A DNA stretch of 5,350 bases, taken from Clostridia bacterium. GTDB lineage: Bacteria; Bacillota; Clostridia; Christensenellales; Aristaeellaceae. The stretch is taken from contig JAFUWR010000125.1 in the NCBI GenBank assembly GCA_017471125.1, forward strand, positions 1 to 5,350. The letters run 5' to 3'. The stretch's first letter is position 1, and every line of letters starts with the position of its first letter. The translations under genes and the position numbers were made by a program. The notes beneath the pieces were generated by a model. That model made no database searches and had not been told where the DNA came from. It saw only the letters and a list, made by a program, of their open reading frames with translations. Of the stretch, positions 1 to 5,334 are shown in pieces.

Positions 1-584
1 CTGCGCTCGGCCTCCCGCGCGGTAGCCCGGTCGGACTCGTCCACCCTGTACTCCAGCGTCGGGTCGTCGGCCCTGGTCCGGTCCAGGGCGCGCTCGGCGG
101 TCTCCACCAGCGCCTCCCGCCGCGCCGCGTCGTCGGCGGACACGTTCAACAGCACGTAGTCGTCCTGCGCCGCGTCCAGGTAGCCCGCGTCCTCCAGCAG
201 ATCAAGGGTCTGCCCCAAAGCGTCGTCCAGGGGCTTGAAGCGTACGTCCAGCGCGTCCACGATGGCCTCGGCGTCGGCGTTGGCGGCGCGGACGGACAGC
301 ACCCGGCCGCCCCGGTTGAGGGTGTACACGATGGAGGGGTTGACATCCAGGCTGACCTCGGCGTAGGCGCGATAGTTGCTGTCGAACCACAGCCCCGCGC
401 TGCCGGTCAGCAGCACCGCCGCCGCAGCCGCCGCGGCGACCCACTGGCGCGGGGAGGGGCGCACGGCCTCGGCGTAGTCCACGGTCTGGCCCACCTCGAA
501 GCGCCCCCGCGCCCGGCGCACCGTGCCGTCCTCGAGCAGCAGCGCCGCCTCTCTACCTCTGGTTTCCAGAACTACCGCTTTCAT
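1..584 (-). CDS. rsgI: Anti-sigma-I factor RsgI, N-terminal part (cut by left window edge)
   Basis: Membrane anti-sigma factor that would hold SigI at the membrane until an outside signal frees it. About 194 residues are visible and no stop is reached, so the C-terminal sensor part is missing from view. Residues 1-45 match the small cytoplasmic RsgI N-terminal domain (MKAVVLETRGREAALLLEDG). Residues 48-67 form one alanine-rich hydrophobic helix flanked by Arg46 and Asp68. Just outside comes YAEVSLDVNPS (residues 74-84), the hallmark of the family; Asn82-Pro83 (bases 336-341) is the equivalent of the bond that RsgI proteins cut by autoproteolysis. The following acidic, helix-rich stretch (about 95-194) fits the conserved periplasmic-side domain. 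The ATG lies 10 bases after AAGAGGG and overlaps the end of sigI by 32 bases, so the two are probably translationally coupled. In clostridia the distal part may carry carbohydrate-binding or other sensor domains; that is not visible here. Confidence 0.88.
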   Translation of the reverse strand, partial: MKAVVLETRGREAALLLEDGTVRRARGRFEVGQTVDYAEAVRPSPRQWVAAAAAAAVLLTGSAGLWFDSNYRAYAEVSLDVNPSIVYTLNRGGRVLSVRAANADAEAIVDALDVRFKPLDDALGQTLDLLEDAGYLDAAQDDYVLLNVSADDAARREALVETAERALDRTRADDPTLEYRVDESDRATAREAER

Positions 585-1332
585 CTCTCATAGCCCTCTT
601 CACATGATGCAGATACTCCGCAAGCTGCGGATAGTCGCCGTCCATGATCTCCACCGCCGCGATGATGTAACGCCGGTGCCGGTCCAGCAGCTTCCGGGAG
701 ATGCCGCAGGCCTCGGACAGCTCCTTCACCGGCAGGCCGCGGGTCTTGCGCAGCTTCACGACCCGCGCGGGGTCCGCGAGCATCCACGCCGCGGCGCGGG
801 CGCACTGGTCGCGGGTCTTGCCGGCCTTGGGCGAGGCGTCCGCCAGGTCGAAGAAGCCGAAGCCGTAGCCGGACAGGACCTCCCCCACCGCCTCGATCTC
901 GTCCCGGACGGACCGGTGGCCGTCGAAGCTCTCCCGCACCAGCTTTTGCTGCACCTCGGCCAGCACGCCGCCCGCCACGGGCGCGTCCTCCTCCCAGGTC
1001 ATGGCGCTGCCGATGGCGATCTCCGCGCTGCGGCGGGTGCGCTGGTCGAAGAAGTCCATCAGCCGCCGCCGGATCACCAGCGCCGCGAAGCCGCTGAAGC
1101 CGCCCGCCTCGGGCTGGTAGGCGCGCACGGCCTCGCAGAAGGCCACCAGCGCCACCTCGTATTCCTCGTCGCTCTCAGTGACGAACCGCTTGCAGGTCCT
1201 GGAGGCGCAGCGCAATATGAACCGGCGGTTCTCGCCGATGAAGCGCTCCAGCGCCGCGTCGCTGAGCCGCGCCCGCGACGCCTGTTCATCCCTGTTGTGC
1301 CACAGCTCCAAAGCCATCTCTCCCTGAACCAT
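553..1332 (-). CDS. sigI: RNA polymerase sigma-I factor (SigI)
   Basis: Alternative sigma factor that directs RNA polymerase to SigI-type promoters and is controlled by the membrane protein encoded next to it. The 259 residues agree with the usual family length of about 240-255. Residues about 34-98 form sigma region 2: ENRRFIL, a DEEYEVALVAFCEAV helix, a GGFSGFAALVIRRRLMDFF stretch and then positively charged residues. Sigma-I proteins lack an ordinary region 4; instead they have a characteristic C-terminal helix-turn-helix domain, seen here at about 140-245, with LPVKELSEACGISRKLLDRH as the DNA-binding helices and RRYIIAAVEIMDGDY following. The family is heat-related in Bacillus subtilis and controls polysaccharide-degrading enzymes in cellulolytic clostridia; which applies here is unknown. 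The start is uncertain: ATG 1332 has only a weak GGA upstream, while ATG 1317 follows GGGAG very closely. The gene stands behind a terminator, so it has its own promoter and forms an operon with rsgI. Confidence 0.92.
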   Translation of the reverse strand: MVQGEMALELWHNRDEQASRARLSDAALERFIGENRRFILRCASRTCKRFVTESDEEYEVALVAFCEAVRAYQPEAGGFSGFAALVIRRRLMDFFDQRTRRSAEIAIGSAMTWEEDAPVAGGVLAEVQQKLVRESFDGHRSVRDEIEAVGEVLSGYGFGFFDLADASPKAGKTRDQCARAAAWMLADPARVVKLRKTRGLPVKELSEACGISRKLLDRHRRYIIAAVEIMDGDYPQLAEYLHHVKRAMRDESGSSGNQR

Positions 1333-1356
1333 CGTTTTCCATGGACAGAGTGTAGC

Positions 1357-1388
1357 GGAAAACCCTTAAAAGAACATTTAAGTTTTCC
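1357..1388. repeat. Nested inverted repeat in the sigI leader or promoter region
   Basis: GGAAAA (1357-1362) pairs with TTTTCC (1383-1388), and inside it CTTAAA (1365-1370) pairs with TTTAAG (1377-1382), around the loop AGAACA. Only CC at 1363-1364 is unpaired, giving a 12-bp stem with a two-base bulge. It lies 25-56 bases upstream of ATG 1332. No T-tract follows on either strand, so it is unlikely to be a terminator. It may be an operator for a dimeric regulator or a hairpin in the mRNA leader; the sequence does not decide. The rest of the roughly 110-base gap between the trkH terminator and sigI shows no gene and no convincing sigma-A promoter. TACACT (minus strand, 1349-1354) is the best -10-like hexamer, but it has no good -35. 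Confidence 0.5.
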
Positions 1389-1435
1389 CCTCTGTGACAG
1401 GATTCGGGAGAAGCGGCGGAAAAAGTGGGGTCGGG

Positions 1436-1470
1436 AGAAAATTTGGCCGCGATCCGTGGGATCGCGGCCA
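1436..1470 (-). terminator. Rho-independent terminator of the TIM barrel-trkA-trkH unit
   Basis: Bases 1444-1455 and 1459-1470 form a perfect 12-bp stem (TGGCCGCGATCC on the minus strand) with the three-base loop CAC. On the minus strand the stem is followed by AATTTTCT. It begins 13 bases after the trkH stop codon. On the plus strand no T-run follows, so it works in the direction of trkH only. The T-tract is short, but the stem is long, perfect and GC-rich. It separates the potassium uptake unit from sigI-rsgI. Confidence 0.8.
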
Positions 1471-1482
1471 TTCGATCACGTC

Positions 1483-2964
1483 CTACTGCCGCCACGCGCT
1501 GGGCGCGAACAGCATCAATATGGGGAACACCTCCAGGCGTCCGATGAGCATGCACAGAGACAGCACGAGCTTGGACACGTCGGAGAAGGCGGCGAAGTTG
1601 CCGGTCGGCCCGACCATGCCGAGGCCGGGACCGATGTTGGACAGCGTGGCCACCACGGCGGTGAAGTTGGTCTCGAAGGAGAAGCCGTCCCGGGACACCA
1701 CGATGACGGAGGCCAGCAGCACGAACATGTAAGCGAAGAAGAAGCCCTGCACGCCGGAGAGGATGCTCTCGCTGACGGTGTGCCCGTCGAGCTTGATGGT
1801 GTTGACGGACTTGGGGTGGACGGTGCGGCGGATGTCGCGGATCATGCTCTTCATCAAAAGCTGCACGCGGATGACCTTGATGCCGCCGCCGGTGGAGCCC
1901 GCCGACGCGCCGATGAACATGATGACCACCAGCAGCACCCGGGAGAACTGGGGCCACAGGTTGAAGTCCGCGGTGGCGTAGCCGGTGGTGGTCATCACCG
2001 AGGACACCTGGAAGAACGAGTACCGAAGCGCCGTGAAGAAATTCCCGCCGGGCTTCACGCCGTCGGCCATGGAATAGAAGCCCCGCGCCGCCATGGGCAT
2101 GATGTTGATGGCGATCAGCACGGAGGAGATCAGCAGTATGGCCCAGTACAGCCGCATCTCGCTGTTGCCCAGGGCGGCCTTCCAGTTGCCCTTGAGGACG
2201 TAGTAGTACAGCGAGAAGTTCACGCCGAACAGCGCCATGAAGATGCCGGTCACCACGTCCACCGCCGCGGAATCGAAGTGGGCGATGGAGTTGGCGTAGG
2301 TGCCGAAGCCGCCGGTGCCCGCCGCGCCGAACATGTGCACCAGCGCGTCGTACAGGTCGAGGCCGCAAAGCAGCAGCGCAATCACCATCACCACGGACAG
2401 CCCGCCGTAGATGGCGTAGAGGATCTTGGCGTTGTTGGCCACCCGGGGCACCAGCTTGTCGGTGGACGGCCCGGGGGACTCGGCCCGCATCAGGTGGATG
2501 GACCGCGCGCCCATCTTCGGGATCAGCGCCAGCGACAGCACCAGCACGCCCATGCCGCCCGCCCAGTGGGTGAAGCTCCGCCAGAACAGGAGGCCCCTGG
2601 GCAGCAGCTCCACGTTTCGGATGATGGTGGCCCCGGTGGTGGTGAAGCCGGACACGGTCTCGAAGAAGCAGTCCACCAGCGACGGTATGTAGCCGCTGAA
2701 ATAGAAGGGCAGCCCGCCGAAGAAGGACACTAAGAGCCAGCTAAAGGCCACCACCGCGAAGCCCTCCCGGGCCCGCAGGGTCTCCCGCCGGGGGCGGATG
2801 AACGCCAGCGCCGAGCCCGCCGCCACCGTGATGGCCATGGCCTCCAGTATCGCCAGGGCGTCCGAGCCGCCGTAGATCAGCGACACGATCAGCGGCAGGA
2901 GCATCAGCGCCCCCGAAAGCCTGAGCACGTTGCCGATCAGGTGGAATGTCAATCGTTTATTCAT
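1483..2964 (-). CDS. trkH: Potassium uptake channel-transporter subunit TrkH
   Basis: Integral membrane subunit that passes K+ into the cell and is gated by the cytoplasmic TrkA ring. At 493 residues it has the normal TrkH length and is complete. All four pore loops of the superfamily are visible: TTTGA at residues 108-112 within FFETVSGFTTTGATI, GTGGFG at 216-221, TTTGYA at 325-330 and SNIGPG at 442-447. Each holds the central glycine of the selectivity filter. The intramembrane gate loop GASAGSTGGGIK (352-363) and the C-terminal GRLEVFP (475-481) are also typical. Hydrophobic helices fill the rest, starting at about residues 9-31 with no cleaved signal peptide. The ATG shares one base with the trkA stop (TAATG), and a GGAG within the end of trkA lies 11 bases upstream, so translation is probably coupled. 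TrkH with a double-RCK TrkA fits Trk better than KtrB/KtrA, whose KtrA has a single RCK module. Confidence 0.97.
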   Translation of the reverse strand: MNKRLTFHLIGNVLRLSGALMLLPLIVSLIYGGSDALAILEAMAITVAAGSALAFIRPRRETLRAREGFAVVAFSWLLVSFFGGLPFYFSGYIPSLVDCFFETVSGFTTTGATIIRNVELLPRGLLFWRSFTHWAGGMGVLVLSLALIPKMGARSIHLMRAESPGPSTDKLVPRVANNAKILYAIYGGLSVVMVIALLLCGLDLYDALVHMFGAAGTGGFGTYANSIAHFDSAAVDVVTGIFMALFGVNFSLYYYVLKGNWKAALGNSEMRLYWAILLISSVLIAINIMPMAARGFYSMADGVKPGGNFFTALRYSFFQVSSVMTTTGYATADFNLWPQFSRVLLVVIMFIGASAGSTGGGIKVIRVQLLMKSMIRDIRRTVHPKSVNTIKLDGHTVSESILSGVQGFFFAYMFVLLASVIVVSRDGFSFETNFTAVVATLSNIGPGLGMVGPTGNFAAFSDVSKLVLSLCMLIGRLEVFPILMLFAPSAWRQ

Positions 2965-4334
2965 TATTTCTTCATCTCCGCGATGTCGAAGGCGTCCTCG
3001 AGGTTGACCACCGTGCCCGCCCGGGCGGTGAGGATGACGGTGTCCCCGGCCTCGATGTGATCGGAGCCGAAGGGGATGATGGACTTGCGGTCCCGCACCA
3101 GCACGGACACCAGTATGCCCTTGCGGATCTTCAATTGGTTCAGCGGGATGTTCAGGTACGGCGCGCCCTCCAGGGCGGTGAACTCATACGCCTCGACGGA
3201 CCCGCCCAGCATGTAGTAGACCTTTTCCACCACGGAGTTGCGGGAGTTGTTCAGCGCCCGGACGGAGCGCAGGATGACGTTGGCGGTGGTCAGCTTGGGG
3301 CTGACGGCGCAGTCGATGCCCAGGTCGCCCATCACGTCCATGGCGTTGGTGCGGTTGACCTTGACGATGACCTTCCGCACGCCGCGCCGGGAGCCGTACA
3401 GGCCGGTGATCAGGTTCTCCTCGTCCCGGTCGGTCAGGCAGATCAGCGCGCCGCAGTCGGCCACGTTCTCGCTGTCCAGCACCTCCTGGTCCGTGCCGTC
3501 GGCGCAGATGACCATCACGTTGTCCAGCTCGTCCGACAGCCGCAGGCACTTTTTCTCGTCGATCTCGATCAGCCGCAGGTACACTCCCATGCCCGCGATG
3601 ATCTTCGCCAGGTAGTAGGAGATGTGCCCGCCGCCGATGAGCAGCGCGGACTTGAGCCGCTGGGTGTCCTTGCCCATGTGCTTGAAGAAGCGGGTGACGG
3701 CGTCCCGGTCGCCGGTGGCGTACACCCGGTCGCCCGGCAGGATGACGCTCGCGCCGTCGGGGATGAAGGCCGTGCCGCTGCGCTGCACCGCCGTGAACTG
3801 GATGTGCGGGAAGCGGTTGTGCAGCCGGGACAGGGGCATGTTCAGGATGGGGTCCGTGGACTCCGCCCGGAACTCGACCATCTCCACCCGCCCGTGGGCG
3901 AAGGATTCGATGTTGATGGCGAACGGGAAGCGCAGAAGCCGCGAGATCTCCTGGGCGGTGGCGCGCTCCGGGTTGATGACCTGGTCGATGTCCAGCTTCT
4001 TTTGCAACAGCGTCAGGCTCTCGGTGTACTCCGGGTCGCGGATGCGGGCGATGGAATACTTCGCGCCCAATTGCTTCGCCGCCAGGCAGCAGACCATGTT
4101 CTGCTCGTCGTTGCCGGTGACCGCGATGATGACGTCCGCGTTCTCAACGCCCGCCTCGATCAGCACCTTCACGTTGGCCCCGTTGCCCCGCACGCACATC
4201 ACGTCCAGCGTCTCGCTGGCCCGCAACAGCGCCTCCTGGCTTCGGTCCAGCACCGTGACGTCGTGGCCGTCCTTCGATAGGTATTGGGCCAGCGTGTAGC
4301 CCACCTTGCCGTTGCCGACGATGATTATATTCAA
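2964..4334 (-). CDS. trkA: Trk system potassium uptake regulatory protein TrkA (two RCK modules)
   Basis: Peripheral cytoplasmic subunit that forms the nucleotide-binding gating ring of TrkH. The 456 residues are full length and contain a duplicated RCK_N-RCK_C unit. The first Rossmann fold begins at residue 1 (NIIIVGNGKVG, glycines 7, 9 and 12; acidic Asp30 at the end of beta 2) and contains the conserved VINPE (119-123). The first RCK_C covers about 141-221. The second Rossmann fold begins near 229 (ALLIGGGHIS, acidic Glu257, ADGTD 278-282); here the third position of the GxGxxG-like motif is Ser239 instead of Gly. The second RCK_C covers about 370-450. The start is TTG at 4332-4334: it gives the family N-terminus exactly, sits 8 bases after AAGGGG and has no competing ATG. 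The gene begins 30 bases after the TIM barrel gene with no terminator between them. RCK_C domains of Bacillota potassium channels can bind cyclic di-AMP; that is possible here but not shown. Confidence 0.96.
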   Translation of the reverse strand: MNIIIVGNGKVGYTLAQYLSKDGHDVTVLDRSQEALLRASETLDVMCVRGNGANVKVLIEAGVENADVIIAVTGNDEQNMVCCLAAKQLGAKYSIARIRDPEYTESLTLLQKKLDIDQVINPERATAQEISRLLRFPFAINIESFAHGRVEMVEFRAESTDPILNMPLSRLHNRFPHIQFTAVQRSGTAFIPDGASVILPGDRVYATGDRDAVTRFFKHMGKDTQRLKSALLIGGGHISYYLAKIIAGMGVYLRLIEIDEKKCLRLSDELDNVMVICADGTDQEVLDSENVADCGALICLTDRDEENLITGLYGSRRGVRKVIVKVNRTNAMDVMGDLGIDCAVSPKLTTANVILRSVRALNNSRNSVVEKVYYMLGGSVEAYEFTALEGAPYLNIPLNQLKIRKGILVSVLVRDRKSIIPFGSDHIEAGDTVILTARAGTVVNLEDAFDIAEMKK

Positions 4335-4342
4335 GGTCCTAT

Positions 4343-4348
4343 CCCCTT
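4343..4348 (-). promoter_or_regulatory. Ribosome binding site fixing the TTG start of trkA
   Basis: On the minus strand AAGGGG stands 8 bases before the TTG at 4332-4334. Its good match and spacing support the non-ATG start. It lies in the 30-base gap after the upstream gene, so trkA can be initiated independently. Confidence 0.75.
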
Positions 4349-4364
4349 TCAGAGAATCCGTGTG

Positions 4365-5141
4365 TCAATTTCTTTGAGCTTGTCTCAGGCACAGCAGCGC
4401 CGCCCGCGCGTCGGCGGTGAAGTCGCCGGTCTTCTGGCAGGTGACGCTGACGCCGCCGGCGTAGCCGTTGCGCTTCAGGACGCGCATGAGCTTCCAGTAG
4501 TCCTCGCCGTCGGCCTCCCGGGGCATGCGGCGGGTCAGGGGGTGCTCCACGTGGACGTGGCACAGGGCGTTGCCGGTCTGTGAAAGCGCCGTCACGGGCT
4601 CGGCGGCCATGGCCATGGAGCCGGTGTTGGCGGCGACGCCCACGTTGTTCAATTGCAGCAGTCCCGCCAGCAGCGTGGCCTCGGACACCAGGTTCAGCAG
4701 GTTGCACTCGGCCTTGCGCAGCGGCTCCACCGCCACCGCCAGGCCGTTTTCGCGAGCGTGGCCCTGGCAGATGCGCAGGAAGTTGCCCAGCTGTCGCCAG
4801 GCCTGGGGATAGTCGTACCCCGCGGGCACCGTCCGCGACAGCGCCGCGTCCAGCACCGCCACCCGCACGTTGAGCCGGCGGCACCGGGCGAAGGCCCGGG
4901 ACAGGTAGTCGTGCAGGTCCCCGGCCCGCACGTCGGGGCCCACGATGTTCAGCCCCTCCGGCAGCAGCCGGTTCACCGCCGTCACCCGCAGGCCGCCGCC
5001 CTCGCACCAGGCGGCGAACTCCTCGAAGTGCTTCTCCGGCAGCGCCGCCAGGTCCGCAAGCCTCGCCTCCGCGAAGTCGTAGCCCAGCGCCTTCGCCTCG
5101 GGCATGTCGGCGAAGTCCGCGCATATGCCGATCGGGATCAT
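4365..5141 (-). CDS. Sugar phosphate isomerase/epimerase-like TIM barrel protein, probably with a degenerate metal site
   Basis: Member of the xylose isomerase-like TIM barrel (AP endonuclease 2 / IolE-type) family, usually metal-dependent enzymes acting on sugars or inositol derivatives. The 258 residues are a normal length; a soluble cytoplasmic protein is expected. The barrel starts with MIPIGICADF. AVEPLRKAE (137-145) keeps the first metal Glu139, and CHVHVEHP (194-201) keeps His197. DGEDYWKLMRVLKRNGYAGG (211-230) is a conserved signature of this group. However, the usual VLADYYHM strand reads VAANTGSM: the metal Asp is Asn172 (bases 4626-4628) and the nearby His is Ser175. The usual SIE at the last ligand reads SVTCQ, with Thr234 (4440-4442) in place of Glu. 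Two of the four canonical metal ligands are therefore absent. The ATG at 5141 was chosen because GAGGTG lies 4 bases upstream; ATG 5153 in the same frame has only a crowded AGGA. It is the first gene of the unit with trkA and trkH. Its substrate is unknown. Confidence 0.88.
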   Translation of the reverse strand: MIPIGICADFADMPEAKALGYDFAEARLADLAALPEKHFEEFAAWCEGGGLRVTAVNRLLPEGLNIVGPDVRAGDLHDYLSRAFARCRRLNVRVAVLDAALSRTVPAGYDYPQAWRQLGNFLRICQGHARENGLAVAVEPLRKAECNLLNLVSEATLLAGLLQLNNVGVAANTGSMAMAAEPVTALSQTGNALCHVHVEHPLTRRMPREADGEDYWKLMRVLKRNGYAGGVSVTCQKTGDFTADARAALLCLRQAQRN

Positions 5142-5145
5142 GCGA

Positions 5146-5151
5146 CACCTC
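5146..5151 (-). promoter_or_regulatory. Ribosome binding site deciding the start of the TIM barrel gene
   Basis: GAGGTG on the minus strand complements the 16S anti-Shine-Dalgarno over six bases and lies 4 bases before ATG 5141. The in-frame ATG at 5153 is preceded by AGGA only 3 bases away, which is a poorer arrangement. This favours the shorter protein by four residues. Confidence 0.6.
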
Positions 5152-5176
5152 ATCCATCCTGCGATAATATAATCAC

Positions 5177-5205
5177 AGTATACGCCAGTTTCGCCGAAAC
5201 GTCAA
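5177..5205 (-). promoter_or_regulatory. Sigma-A type promoter of the TIM barrel-trkA-trkH unit
   Basis: On the minus strand TTGACG (5200-5205) and TATACT (5177-5182) are separated by exactly 17 bases. Both hexamers match the consensus at five of six positions. The expected transcription start is near 5170, giving a leader of about 30 bases. Upstream of the -35, the stretch 5206-5223 on the minus strand is almost all A and T (AAAAAACTATATATTATT), as expected for an UP element. The 17-base spacer contains most of the palindrome at 5188-5200. The near-palindrome GATAATATAATC (5163-5174, one mismatched pair) lies over the expected start point. Confidence 0.82.
5188..5200. repeat. Palindrome GTTTCG-C-CGAAAC between -35 and -10 (possible operator)
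   Basis: Two perfect 6-base arms are placed around a single central base. The palindrome fills most of the spacer of the minus-strand promoter and touches its -35 hexamer. A dimeric repressor bound here would block RNA polymerase, so an operator is a reasonable inference. No regulator family is recognised from the motif, and a chance palindrome cannot be excluded. Confidence 0.45.
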
Positions 5206-5232
5206 ATAATATATAGTTTTTTAACAGGTCTT

Positions 5233-5258
5233 GGCGCCCCGACGGGACGGCGGGCGCC
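5233..5258. repeat. GC-rich inverted repeat (hairpin) in the divergent intergenic region
   Basis: GGCGCCC (5233-5239) pairs perfectly with GGGCGCC (5252-5258) around a 12-base loop that is itself GC-rich. It sits in otherwise AT-rich DNA between two divergent promoters. No T-run follows on either strand, so it is not a standard terminator. Its right arm runs directly into the heptamer repeat. It may be part of a small interspersed repeat or a protein binding site. Confidence 0.55.
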
Positions 5259-5291
5259 CTAATCCCTAATCCCTAATCCCTCCTCCCTTAA
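5257..5291. repeat. 7-bp tandem repeat (CCCTAAT), G-quadruplex-capable on the minus strand
   Basis: Three exact copies of CCCTAAT (5257-5277) are followed by two diverged units, CCCTCCT (5278-5284) and CCCTTAA (5285-5291), keeping the 7-base period. The minus strand therefore has five GGG runs, each separated by exactly 4 bases, which meets the classic G3N1-7 quadruplex rule. The repeat lies about 50-85 bases upstream of the expected start of the plus-strand promoter, and also upstream of the minus-strand one. It resembles telomere-type repeats only superficially. Whether it is functional, or part of a repeat family, is not known. Confidence 0.8.
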
Positions 5292-5305
5292 ATTTTCGCA
5301 TACCC

Positions 5306-5334
5306 TTGATTTTGCCCCGGGTTGCTGGTATAAT
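5306..5334 (+). promoter_or_regulatory. Strong plus-strand sigma-A type promoter reading out of the window
   Basis: TTGATT (5306-5311) and a perfect TATAAT (5329-5334) are separated by 17 bases, and TGG directly before the -10 gives the extended TG-N motif. Transcription should start around 5341. The gene or RNA it serves lies beyond the right edge, so it is divergent from the potassium unit. No start codon with a ribosome binding site is seen in the remaining 16 bases. Confidence 0.78.

Noticed and set aside
1403..1432. SigI-type autoregulatory promoter for sigI (GACCCC at 1427-1432 and CGAA at 1403-1406, minus strand)
   Set aside because: Such C-rich -35 and CGAA-like -10 motifs are reported for SigI, but the 20-base gap looks too long and the motifs are short enough to occur by chance. 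It would need transcription start mapping.
1286..2368. Minus-strand 360-codon frame overlapping trkH and sigI
   Set aside because: It is an alternative frame of trkH that runs through the terminator; rich in Arg and His without any motif.
523..2733. Plus-strand open frame of 736 codons opposite sigI and trkH
   Set aside because: Its translation is low-complexity, rich in His, Gln, Gly, Arg and Val, with no recognisable fold. It spans two clear genes and a terminator on the other strand and is a by-product of high GC at third codon positions.
2946..4280. Plus-strand open frame of 444 codons opposite trkA
   Set aside because: It is an antisense shadow of a complete, motif-supported trkA, with biased composition and no family resemblance.
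5142..5153. Upstream ATG at 5153 as the start of the TIM barrel gene
   Set aside because: It is in frame and possible, but its AGGA is only 3 bases away, while ATG 5141 has GAGGTG and fits the family N-terminus; the difference is four residues.
5142..5176. Cyclic di-AMP (ydaO-type) or other riboswitch ahead of the potassium unit
   Set aside because: The leader from the predicted start to the first gene is only about 30 bases, too short for a known riboswitch of that class.
5233..5258. GC-rich hairpin as a rho-independent terminator
   Set aside because: No T-run follows on either strand, and both flanking transcripts run away from it, so there is nothing to terminate.
5257..5291. CRISPR array or telomere end
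   Set aside because: The unit is only 7 bases with no spacers, and it is internal to a promoter region, not at a sequence end with the needed structure.
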